Below, one piece after another: positions 1 to 5,633 of a stretch of DNA of 7,880 nt. Each line of letters opens with the position of its first letter. Within the stretch, counting starts at the first letter, position 1. A program made the translations under genes and the position numbers. The notes under the pieces are model-generated. The model searched no databases, was not told the origin of the DNA, and was given only the letters and a program-made list of their open reading frames with translations. Source of the stretch: Lysobacteraceae bacterium (lineage in GTDB: Bacteria; Pseudomonadota; Gammaproteobacteria; Xanthomonadales; Xanthomonadaceae); NCBI GenBank assembly GCA_004173415.1, contig SEHC01000212.1:1-7880 (forward strand), given 5' to 3'.

Positions 1-221
1 GCGGCGCAGGCGCAGACGATGCCGGCGATGGCGAAGGACAGCAGCACCGCCGGCCCGGCCAGGTTGGCGCCGACCCCGATCAGGGTGTAGATGCCGGTGC
101 CGACGATGGCGCCGATGCCAAGCGCGATCAGGTGCGGCCAGCCCAGGGTCGGCAACAGGCGCCGGCCTTCCTCGTGCACGGTCACCCGGTCGATCGATTT
201 GCGCCTGAGCCAAGTCTGCAT
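1..221 (-). CDS. APC-family amino acid permease, N-terminal part (runs off left edge)
   Basis: Only the first 73 residues are in the window. They begin MQTWLRRKSIDRVTVHEEG, a short basic cytoplasmic tail. A first membrane segment follows at about residues 30-50, carrying GIGAIVGTGIYTLIG (35-49). This glycine-rich signature of TM1 in APC-superfamily cationic amino acid transporters (YfnA/CAT type) lies in the unwound substrate-binding helix. A second hydrophobic segment starts near residue 56 and is cut by the edge. The ATG at 221 is preceded by AGGGG about six bases upstream, supporting this start. The gene lies 165 bases downstream of the glycosyltransferase stop on the same strand and probably has its own promoter, although I see no convincing one. 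The family is clear from the motif; the substrate cannot be decided from this fragment. Confidence 0.82.
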   Translation of the reverse strand, partial: MQTWLRRKSIDRVTVHEEGRRLLPTLGWPHLIALGIGAIVGTGIYTLIGVGANLAGPAVLLSFAIAGIVCACA

Positions 222-274
222 GGATGCCCCTGTGGTGCGTATGGAAACCGAGGCACATAGTGAGCCATCGGCCG

Positions 275-329
275 CGTCGATGCGATGTGCGCTGCGGCGA
301 ATAGGGTCCTGGACCGGTTCGCATCGACG
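275..329. repeat. 11-bp perfect inverted repeat upstream of the permease gene
   Basis: CGTCGATGCGA (275-285) is matched by its exact reverse complement at 319-329, with 33 bases between. The spacer contains a second small palindrome, GGTCC-T-GGACC (305-315). The pair sits in the 165-base gap (222-386) between the glycosyltransferase stop and the permease start, 54 bases upstream of the permease ATG. It could be an operator, a hairpin in the permease leader, or a chance match in GC-rich DNA. There is no T-run, so it does not look like an intrinsic terminator. I see nothing else definable in 222-386. Confidence 0.4.
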
Positions 330-386
330 TCCCGATACGACCGGCCGCGTGGCGTTCGCGGTTCCGGCGCTGGCCGCCGAACCTTG

Positions 387-1061
387 TCAGTCGCGCCACT
401 TCTCCAGGTACTCCTGGCGCTTTGCGTTCCATTGCGCGGTACCGAAGGCGCCGCCGCTTTCATGGGTGATCGCGATCGGCCAGGTGCCCAGGCGCAGGCC
501 GGCGGCGCGGGCGCTGCGGCAGAAGTCCACGTCGTAGAAGTGGAAATCGAAACGCGGATCGAAACAAACCGACGCCGCGGCCAGGGCCGACTTGCGCGAG
601 GCCAGCAGCACGCCGTCGAGCAGCTCGCACTCGGCCGGCGAGGGTCCGAACCACGACAGGGCGCCGAACGGATGCTTGCCATGGCCGACGCAGCCGGACA
701 GGTTCACGCGCTGGTCCCAGCTGAAGCGGTCGTCGACGAAAGCCCAGGCCGTCTGCCCGGCCAGGCGGCGGCGGTTGCCGGCCACGCCGATCACGTCGAA
801 GCGCTGCAGTCCGTCGAGGATCCGGTCGGCCAGGAAGGCGTCGTCCAGCCACACGTCGTCATGCACGAACACCAGCCACTCGGCGCTGTCGGCGGCCAGC
901 AGGCGCGCGTTGTAGACCTCGGCCAGGCCGCGGCGGTTTTCGAAGGCCACCCGCGGCACCAGGCGCCGGTCATGGCCCAGGCGCCGCAGCGAATTGCCCA
1001 GCGCGGACCTGGTCCAGAAGTCCGCTTCCGGCAGCCGCGTCGCACTGACGATCTCGATCAT
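387..1061 (-). CDS. Short GT2-like (GT-A fold) glycosyltransferase
   Basis: A 224-residue cytoplasmic protein with features of family 2-like glycosyltransferases, which move a sugar from a nucleotide donor to an acceptor. The acidic stretch WLVFVHDDVWLDD (62-74) looks like the metal/nucleotide-binding DxD region. FYDVDFCRSARAAGLRLG (175-192) matches the late acidic motif and following helix typical of the group, and THESGG (199-204) supplies a late histidine. The usual N-terminal VSVVIPTYN-type strand is replaced by MIEIVSATRLPEADFW, so this is one of the short variant GT2 proteins rather than a canonical EpsO/WcaA type. I chose ATG 1061 because the open frame upstream of it is arginine-rich and overlaps the acetyltransferase remnant; the Shine-Dalgarno is weak (GGAA about eight bases upstream). 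Donor and acceptor are unknown. No polysaccharide cluster is visible nearby. Confidence 0.78.
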   Translation of the reverse strand: MIEIVSATRLPEADFWTRSALGNSLRRLGHDRRLVPRVAFENRRGLAEVYNARLLAADSAEWLVFVHDDVWLDDAFLADRILDGLQRFDVIGVAGNRRRLAGQTAWAFVDDRFSWDQRVNLSGCVGHGKHPFGALSWFGPSPAECELLDGVLLASRKSALAAASVCFDPRFDFHFYDVDFCRSARAAGLRLGTWPIAITHESGGAFGTAQWNAKRQEYLEKWRD

Positions 1062-1164
1062 GCAGTCGATTCCAGGAAGGTGGCGCCGGTGCTTGCGGAT
1101 CGCTGCGCCGGCGCGAAGGCGGGCAGTATGCCGGGCGCTCCCGGCGACGGACAGCGCGGCTGCC

Positions 1165-1626
1165 CTACGGAGCCGTCGGTGTCGACGCGCCGGGTGGCAA
1201 TCCAGCCTCGTCGTCCAGCGCGCGGATGACCCGGCACGGGTTGCCCGCCGCGAATACATCGGCCGGTATCGACCGGGTCACCACGCTGCCGGCGCCGATC
1301 ACCGAACGGTCGCCGATGGTCACGCCGGGGCAGAGGATGGCGCCGCCTCCGACCCAGACATCGTCGCCGACGCTGATCGGCTTGCCCGCCTCCAGTCCCC
1401 GGCGGCGCTCGCCGGCATCGAGCGGATGGGTGGCGGTGTAGATCTGCACTGAGGGACCGAACAGGGTGTGGTTGCCGATGCTCACCGGGGCCACGTCGAG
1501 CACCACGCAATTGAAGTTGAAGAAGACCTTGTGGCCGAGTTGGATATTGCTGCCGTAGTCGCAGAAGAAGGGCGGCTGCAGCCAGGCGTCCGTCTGCCGT
1601 CCGAACAGCCTTCTCGGAGGACCGGT
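1165..1626 (-). pseudogene. Maltose/galactoside O-acetyltransferase (Maa/LacA family), 5'-truncated remnant
   Basis: The open frame encodes about 153 residues of a left-handed beta-helix acetyltransferase of the Maa/LacA/NodL family, which transfers acetyl from acetyl-CoA to a sugar hydroxyl. The catalytic-histidine motif is intact (TATHPLD, His at remnant residue 67), as are the hexapeptide coils ISVGDDVWVGGGAILCPG and VTIGDRSVIGAGSVVT and the terminal AGNPCRVIR. Similarity starts abruptly at LFGRQTDAWLQPPFFCDYG; the N-terminal Mac domain (roughly 55-65 residues in relatives) and start codon are absent. The in-frame codon before the remnant is the TGA of the DGPF gene, so no upstream ATG can serve. 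A GTG pair near 1506 is the only obvious internal start and would cut into the first coils. Probably a deletion pseudogene. An active short product is not excluded because the active-site region survives. Confidence 0.75.
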
Positions 1627-2028
1627 TCACGACGCAGGCGTCTCGTTGGTCACCGCGTAGGCGCTGGCCCGCACCGGATCGATCGGCCGGATCTCGTAGA
1701 ACAGCCCGCGTTGCATGCACGGGTTCTGCGCGGCGATGGCGGCCGCTTCCTCCAGGCTGTGGGCGAGGATCAGCCAGTAGCCACCGACCACTTCCTTGGC
1801 TTCGCCAAACGGGCCGTCGGTCACCACGCCGCTCCTGGATACCATGGCGCCACTGGTCGCAAGGCGCTGGCCGCGTTTCATCCTGCCCGCCTCCACCATC
1901 TGCTCCAGCCAATCATAGAAATCGTCGATCGCCGCCTGGATCTGCTCGGGCGAAGCGTTTGCGTCCCACTTGCCGCGGGAGAGGACCAGGTATTCCGAAG
2001 GAGGATTCTGTTCGCCCATGGTTTTCAT
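1627..2028 (-). CDS. DGPF-domain / YCII-related protein
   Basis: A 133-residue soluble protein. It shows the hallmark VTDGPFGEAKEVVGGYWLI (69-87), whose DGPF tetrad and following Lys-Glu-Val-x-Gly-Gly-Tyr-Trp define the DGPF branch of the YCII-related superfamily (alpha-beta barrel dimers). SEYLVLSRG near the N-terminus is the first beta strand. Members are often encoded beside ECF sigma factors, but none is visible here and no catalytic role is established. Start: ATG 2028 (MKTMGEQ) or ATG 2019; neither has a strong Shine-Dalgarno. The longer frame to 2058 would begin inside a repetitive palindrome (MGPGPPYEIR) and is unlikely. The stop at 1627 directly abuts the acetyltransferase remnant in the same frame. 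The secreted-protein gene lies 105 bases upstream, with the palindrome pair between them. Confidence 0.85.
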   Translation of the reverse strand: MKTMGEQNPPSEYLVLSRGKWDANASPEQIQAAIDDFYDWLEQMVEAGRMKRGQRLATSGAMVSRSGVVTDGPFGEAKEVVGGYWLILAHSLEEAAAIAAQNPCMQRGLFYEIRPIDPVRASAYAVTNETPAS

Positions 2029-2036
2029 CCGGATTT

Positions 2037-2120
2037 CATAGGGTGGGCCCGGACCCACCGTTGCCCGGCTGCCGGTGGCAATGCCTCTGGTAGGGGCGGT
2101 GGGCCGGGGCCCACCCTATG
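2037..2120. repeat. REPIN-like inverted palindrome pair (GGGTGGGCC type)
   Basis: Two 24-base arms, 2037-2060 and 2097-2120, are reverse complements of each other with 22 of 24 matching positions, separated by 36 bases. Each arm is itself palindromic: the left folds GGTGGG (2042-2047) on CCCACC (2054-2059), and the right folds GGTGGGCC (2098-2105) on GGCCCACC (2108-2115). GTAG occurs just before the right arm (2090-2093), recalling the GTAG-headed REP elements of Stenotrophomonas and relatives. The layout of two inverted REPs around a short spacer is that of a REPIN mobilised in trans by a RAYT transposase; no transposase is present here. The element fills most of the 2029-2133 gap and ends eight bases before the DGPF gene's likely ATG. 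Confidence 0.7.
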
Positions 2121-2133
2121 CGGGCTGCGAGAT

Positions 2134-2490
2134 CTACCAGAAGCCGCACCGGAACTCTCCCGTATAGGTCTGCCCTCGGACCACCAGCCGCGTGTGCCGA
2201 CCCTGTCCCTTCAGGGTGAGGCTGGGAGGCAGGGACGGATTGCCCGGGTTGGTGTACACGAAATCAATCTGATGCGAGCGCTCATCGAAGGCAAGCACTT
2301 TCCACGATCCAGCGGGAAGGCTGCGTGGTCCTCCTGCACCGTGAACCAGTACCGGCCCGATTCGCTCGTACCCCAGGAACTCAAGTGTCGGCACGGGAGC
2401 GGCCGGCGATGGATCAAACATGCACATTGTGCTGCTGGCTGCCGCAGAACTCGTGGCAAACAGAAGCAGGCCGGCTGTCAAAAGACGCAT
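2134..2490 (-). CDS. Small predicted secreted protein, function unknown
   Basis: A 118-residue protein that I do not recognise. It begins MRLLTAGLLLFATSSAAASS, a typical Sec signal peptide with likely cleavage after about residue 18. The mature part of about 100 residues has two cysteines (Cys23 and Cys115, the latter in the C-terminal FRCGFW), which could form a disulfide in the periplasm. Alternating hydrophobic stretches (SWKVLAFDE, HQIDFVYT, TRLVVRGQTYTGEF) suggest a mostly beta fold. There is no lipobox at the signal cleavage site. ATG 2490 is chosen over the longer frame (to 2523) because GGAGGG lies five bases upstream and the signal peptide then starts correctly. Base composition is less GC-rich than that of the mla operon, consistent with an accessory gene. 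It precedes the DGPF gene on the same strand, separated by the palindrome pair. Confidence 0.75.
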   Translation of the reverse strand: MRLLTAGLLLFATSSAAASSTMCMFDPSPAAPVPTLEFLGYERIGPVLVHGAGGPRSLPAGSWKVLAFDERSHQIDFVYTNPGNPSLPPSLTLKGQGRHTRLVVRGQTYTGEFRCGFW

Positions 2491-2567
2491 GGAACCCTCC
2501 GTGGCAACTTGCGTTTGGACCAAGCCTGGGTATGAAGCGGCTTCGGCTTGAGAAAATTGCCAGGGCC

Positions 2568-2647
2568 GTAGGCTGGGTTGGCTTCACCAGCCCAGCGCCC
2601 TCATCCGGCTCCGTGCATGTCAGGTTGATGGGGCCAACGCCGCCTAC
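2568..2647. repeat. GTAG-headed REP-like pair in inverted orientation
   Basis: The first element (2568-2596, plus strand) is GTAG followed by a hairpin: GCTGGGTTGG (2572-2581), loop CTTCA, CCAGCCCAGC (2587-2596), ten pairs with one G-T. A degenerate second copy lies on the minus strand (2647 down to 2619), also beginning GTAGGC and sharing GTTGGC; 20 of 29 positions match the first. Both face inward, as in a decayed REPIN. Together with the nested palindrome and the rmuC promoter, this accounts for most of the 309-base non-coding stretch 2491-2799. I see no credible gene there. Confidence 0.5.
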
Positions 2648-2705
2648 GGGCGATACCGAAAAGAGTCTGCACGCGTGGCTTCGCGAACTGGCGCCAGTAA
2701 TGTCC

Positions 2706-2764
2706 GCCAGAGCCAAGGTTTGCGCAATGCCTTGGCATTCCTGATATCCCCAAACCTTGCTGGC
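2706..2764. repeat. Nested imperfect palindrome upstream of rmuC
   Basis: GCCAG (2706-2710) and CAAGGTTTG (2714-2722) pair with CAAACCTTG (2751-2759) and CTGGC (2760-2764), giving a 14-bp stem interrupted only by a three-base bulge (2711-2713). Inside the 28-base loop is a further perfect hairpin, AATGCC-TT-GGCATT (2726-2739). No T-run follows on either strand, so a terminator is unlikely. The structure ends 24 bases before the proposed rmuC -10 box and overlaps where the -35 region would start, so it could affect rmuC transcription or be another mobile palindrome remnant. Confidence 0.5.
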
Positions 2765-2787
2765 TCAACCCCTGAGACCACCCCCGC

Positions 2788-2793
2788 TACACT
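2788..2793 (+). promoter_or_regulatory. Probable -10 box (TACACT) of a leaderless rmuC promoter
   Basis: TACACT starts 12 bases before the rmuC ATG. Transcription starting about seven bases after the box would begin at or next to the A of the ATG (2800). The bases between, GTCCCC, contain no Shine-Dalgarno, which supports leaderless translation. A matching -35 is not evident: TTGCTG (2757-2762) is 25 bases away, which is too far, and the 17-base position reads TCAACC. Confidence 0.5.
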
Positions 2794-2799
2794 GTCCCC

Positions 2800-4146
2800 A
2801 TGGAAACCAACACCCTGCTGCTTGCCCTCCTCGTCCTGGCCGTGGCCATCGTCGTCCTGCTGGTCGTGCTGCTGCTGCGCCGCCCCGAGCAGCGCATCGA
2901 ATCGGCCCTGCGCGAGGAGCAGCGCAGCGGCCGCGGCGAGCTGCGCGAACAGCTGGACAGCCTGTCCCGGCAGCAGGAAACCCGGATCGAGGGCTTCGGC
3001 CGCAACCTCGCCGACCTGTCCACCCGCACCGACCAGCGCCTGGACCTGCTACGCGAGGCGCTGGGCGAGGACGCGCGCAAGGGGCGGCTGGAAACCAGCG
3101 AATCGCAGCAGCGTTTCGCCGAGATGCTCGGCCAGCGCCTGGCCGAACTGACCCAGCGCAACGAGCAGCGCATCACCGAACTGCGGGTCACCCTGGAGAC
3201 CCGGCTGCGCGAATTGCAGGCCGACAACACCGCCAAGCTGGAACAGATGCGCCAGACGGTCGACGAGAAACTCCACGCCACCCTGGAAACGCGCCTGACC
3301 GAGAGCTTCGGCAACGTCACCGCCATGCTGGCGCAGGTGCACCAGGGCCTGGGTGACATGAACAAGCTGGCCGCCGATGTCGGCGGACTGCAGCGCGTAC
3401 TCAACAACGTCAAGTCGCGCGGCGTGTTCGGCGAAGTGCAGCTGGCCGGGCTGCTGGAGCAGGTGTTCGCGCCGGACCAGTATTCGGCCAACGTGGCCAC
3501 CGTGCCCGGCAGCAACGAGCGGGTGGAATTCGCCGTGCGCTTCCCCGGCTCCTCGGCCGACTCGGTGGTCTGGCTGCCGATCGACGCCAAGTTCCCGCGC
3601 GAGGACTACGAACGCCTGCTAGACGCGCAGGAACGCGCCGACGTGGATGCCGCGCGCAGTTCCGGCGATGCGCTGGAGCGCCGCGTGCGCCAGGAAGCCA
3701 CGCGGATCCGCGACAAGTACGTGTCGCCGCCGCACACCACCGAATTCGCGATCCTGTTCCTGCCCACCGAAGGCCTGTATGCCGAAGTGCTGCGCCGGCC
3801 CGGCCTGGTCGACGCGCTGCAGCGCGACCTGCGCATCGCCGTGGCCGGTCCGACCACCCTGCTGGCGCTGATGACCAGCTTCCACATGGGCTTCCGCACC
3901 CTGGCCATCGAGAAGCGTTCCAGCGAAGTGTGGAAGACCCTGGGCGCGGTCAAGACCGAGTTCTCCAAGTTCGGCGACGTGCTCGACTCGGTGAAGAGCA
4001 AGCTGGACCAGGCCAGCACCCAGATCGAGAAGACCGGGGTGCGCACCCGCGCGATCGAGCGCAGGCTGCGCGAGGTGGAATCGATGCCCGAAGAGGGCGT
4101 GCAGGGATTGCCGGGAAGCGCCGCCGAGGACGACGTGCAGGAGTGA
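2800..4146 (+). CDS. rmuC: DNA recombination protein RmuC
   Basis: A 448-residue RmuC homologue. RmuC limits inversions at short inverted repeats and has a nuclease-like core related to restriction endonuclease folds. Residues 5-27 form a hydrophobic membrane anchor (LLLALLVLAVAIVVLLVVLL). Residues about 30-165 are a long coiled coil rich in Gln, Glu and Arg. The RmuC domain follows (about 165-428), with SRGVFGEVQLAGLLEQVF (206-223), LPIDAKFP (259-266), FLPTEGLYAE (320-329) and GPTTLLALM (350-358), all characteristic of the family. The IDAKFP Asp/Lys pair resembles a PD-(D/E)xK-type core. Length is usual for the family. The ATG at 2800 opens directly on the membrane anchor, but no Shine-Dalgarno precedes it (see the -10 box). 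The gene converges on mlaA, with 113 bases between the stops. Confidence 0.95.
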   Translation: METNTLLLALLVLAVAIVVLLVVLLLRRPEQRIESALREEQRSGRGELREQLDSLSRQQETRIEGFGRNLADLSTRTDQRLDLLREALGEDARKGRLETSESQQRFAEMLGQRLAELTQRNEQRITELRVTLETRLRELQADNTAKLEQMRQTVDEKLHATLETRLTESFGNVTAMLAQVHQGLGDMNKLAADVGGLQRVLNNVKSRGVFGEVQLAGLLEQVFAPDQYSANVATVPGSNERVEFAVRFPGSSADSVVWLPIDAKFPREDYERLLDAQERADVDAARSSGDALERRVRQEATRIRDKYVSPPHTTEFAILFLPTEGLYAEVLRRPGLVDALQRDLRIAVAGPTTLLALMTSFHMGFRTLAIEKRSSEVWKTLGAVKTEFSKFGDVLDSVKSKLDQASTQIEKTGVRTRAIERRLREVESMPEEGVQGLPGSAAEDDVQE

Positions 4147-4158
4147 ATCCCGCCAGAG

Positions 4159-4250
4159 CGTCATCCCGGCGGAAGCCGGGAGCCGGCTTTCAGTGATTAT
4201 GGAATTTGTATCGCGGCGTCCAGGGGGTCCCGGCTGTCGCCGGGATGACG
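4159..4250. repeat. Inverted repeat pair between convergent genes, likely bidirectional terminator
   Basis: Two 23-base arms (4159-4181 and 4228-4250) are reverse complements with 21 of 23 matches, around a 46-base spacer. Each arm carries its own hairpin: TCCCGGC (4164-4170) with GCCGGGA (4175-4181), and TCCCGGC (4228-4234) with GCCGGGA (4239-4245), each with a four-base loop. The outer ends read CGTCATCCCGGC, a dispersed repeat type seen in many proteobacterial genomes between genes. The element fills nearly the whole gap between the rmuC stop (4146) and the mlaA stop (4260), so both transcripts must cross it. It has no classical T-tract; a terminator or mRNA-end-protecting role is inferred from position and structure. 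Confidence 0.65.
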
Positions 4251-4259
4251 CAGCTTGAA

Positions 4260-5300
4260 TCAGCCGCCGCCCGGCGTCGGCACGATCACCGGCATCGCGT
4301 CCATCGGCACGGTCGGGTTCTCTTCCTCTTCCAGCAGGTAGTCGGGCAGCTCCTTGTCCCTGGAGCGCTTGCCGTCTTCGCTGATCTGGTAGTTGCGGCG
4401 CTGCAGCCACGAATCGCGGAACAGCGCGTACTCGTCCACCGCGCCCTCGCGCAGGGCGTCGATCGAGAGCAGCTGCGCGCGCACGTCGACCAGTTGCACG
4501 CCCTGGAGGAAGAAGCGGGTCTTGTCGTTCTCGACCTGGCGGATCGGCGACAACGGCGCGTCGCCGACCAGGCCGAACACGTCGCGGATGGTGCGCGGGC
4601 CGAACAGCGGCAGTTCCACGTAGCGCGAACGCTTCCAGCCCCAGACGCCGAGGGTCTGGCCGAAATCCTCGTTCTTGCGTGGCAGGTTGGCGTCGCTGGC
4701 CGGGTCGAAGATGCCGCCGATGCCCAGGGTCGAGTTCAGCAGGAAGCGGCCCAGGGACTGGCCCGCCTGCTTGGGCTTGCCCTGCAGCAGGCTGTTGAGC
4801 GCAGTGATCGGCTCGCCCAGGTTGCTGAAGAAGTTGCCGACCCCCAGCCGCACCGGTCGCGGCACCACCTTGACGTAGGCCCTGGCCAGCGGCCGGGCGA
4901 TGGTCCGGTCCACGGCGTTGTTGAAGCGGTGGGTCTGGCGGTTGAGCTTTTCCCACGGGTCGTAGGAAACCGGCATCTGCACCCCGGGCGGCAGGGTGGG
5001 GTCGGCGACCGGGTTGTATTCGTCCTGGCCATAGATCGCCGCGTAGTCGTCTTCGGCCGCGGCCTGGGCCTGGACCGGATCGGCCGCGGGCGTTTCCGGG
5101 TCGATGGAATCCGGCGTCGTCGTCGCCGGATCGGCGGCCATGCCATCGGCAGGCGCCGTGGCTTCCACGGCCAGGGGCGCCGCAACGGGCTCGGTGGCGC
5201 TGGCCGCCTGCGGGGCGGGCGGCGGCGCGGACGGCACCGAGGCACAGGCGCCGGCCAGTGCGCACAGCAGGACGACGATGGTGGGGCGCAACAGGTTCAT
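4260..5300 (-). CDS. mlaA: Outer-membrane lipoprotein MlaA (VacJ)
   Basis: A 346-residue MlaA/VacJ family protein, which forms a channel in the outer membrane that removes mislocalised phospholipid from the outer leaflet and passes it to MlaC. The N-terminus is a lipoprotein signal ending in LAGAC, with Cys19 as the likely lipidated residue. A long Ala/Pro/Asp/Glu-rich linker (about 20-110) follows, then the conserved domain: YDPWEKLNR (113-121), VGNFFSNLGEP (154-164), RFLLNSTLGIGGIFDPA (185-201), FGQTLGVWG (213-221), LPLFGPRTIRD (230-240). E. coli MlaA is about 250 residues; the excess here is mainly the linker plus an acidic/Pro-rich tail. AAGGA lies about six bases before ATG 5300. Last gene of the mla operon, 18 bases after mlaB. 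Family assignment is secure. Confidence 0.96.
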   Translation of the reverse strand: MNLLRPTIVVLLCALAGACASVPSAPPPAPQAASATEPVAAPLAVEATAPADGMAADPATTTPDSIDPETPAADPVQAQAAAEDDYAAIYGQDEYNPVADPTLPPGVQMPVSYDPWEKLNRQTHRFNNAVDRTIARPLARAYVKVVPRPVRLGVGNFFSNLGEPITALNSLLQGKPKQAGQSLGRFLLNSTLGIGGIFDPASDANLPRKNEDFGQTLGVWGWKRSRYVELPLFGPRTIRDVFGLVGDAPLSPIRQVENDKTRFFLQGVQLVDVRAQLLSIDALREGAVDEYALFRDSWLQRRNYQISEDGKRSRDKELPDYLLEEEENPTVPMDAMPVIVPTPGGG

Positions 5301-5318
5301 CCCGCTTCCTTGGGGGTT

Positions 5319-5633
5319 TTATTCGGTGGCGGTCGAACCCGGGAATTCCAGCCCGGGTCCAAGCCGATAGGCGGCGCGCAGCTCGGCCAGGCCGGCTGGC
5401 TCGCCTTCGATGCGCGGTTCGACGCCCATGCCACGCAGGCGCCCGGCGAGCTCGGCCAACAATGCCAGCCCGGCGCTGTCCACAGAAGTGACCTTGGTCA
5501 GGACGATGCGTTGCGCGCCGGCCAGCGACTTGCCTGCCGGAACCCACAAGGCGGTCGCTGCGGCGCGGTCCAGCGCCCCGGCAAAGGCCAGGGCGTCGCC
5601 ATCGCGCTCGAAGCGGGCCTCATTTGCCGCCAT
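5319..5633 (-). CDS. mlaB: STAS-domain protein MlaB
   Basis: A 104-residue single-domain STAS protein. In the Mla complex, MlaB sits on the cytoplasmic ATPase MlaF and is needed for its stability and activity. The motif VTSVDSAGLALLAEL (48-62) is the classic STAS loop and helix; Ser53 in Asp-Ser-Ala-Gly corresponds to the serine/threonine position phosphorylated in anti-sigma-factor antagonists. FERDGDALAFAGALD near the N-terminus gives the first beta strands. ATG 5633 lies inside the end of the ancestral mlaC frame (14-base overlap with its TGA at 5620-5622), and AGG just upstream is a modest ribosome site. This suggests translational coupling. With the mlaC frameshift, ribosomes would instead stop at 5651, 17 bases before this ATG, so coupling could partly survive. 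Confidence 0.93.
   Translation of the reverse strand: MAANEARFERDGDALAFAGALDRAAATALWVPAGKSLAGAQRIVLTKVTSVDSAGLALLAELAGRLRGMGVEPRIEGEPAGLAELRAAYRLGPGLEFPGSTATE

Noticed and set aside
1130..1145. Hairpin GCCGGG-CGCT-CCCGGC after the acetyltransferase remnant, considered as a terminator
   Set aside because: Only six base pairs and no T-run follow on the minus strand; such hairpins are frequent at this base composition.
285..1229. A 314-codon plus-strand open frame opposite the glycosyltransferase
   Set aside because: It is the antisense shadow of the GT2-like gene, has no start signal and no recognisable motif.
2414..2716. A 100-codon minus-strand open frame upstream of the secreted protein
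   Set aside because: It overlaps the signal-peptide region of the better-supported gene, which has a strong Shine-Dalgarno, and the frame runs through the GTAG repeats.
2757..2793. TTGCTG and TACACT as a complete sigma-70 promoter for rmuC
   Set aside because: The spacer would be 25 bases, far from the usual 16-18; only the -10 box is kept.
5338..5357. CCCGGG repeated on both sides of GAATTCCAG in the end of mlaB
   Set aside because: It lies within well-supported coding sequence and is explained by Gly/Pro codons near the C-terminus.
3619..5547. A 642-codon open frame on the minus strand across rmuC and mlaA
   Set aside because: It runs antisense to rmuC and out of frame with mlaA, both of which have strong family motifs. 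Its translation is Arg/Gly/Ala/Pro-rich, as expected for a GC-rich shadow frame.
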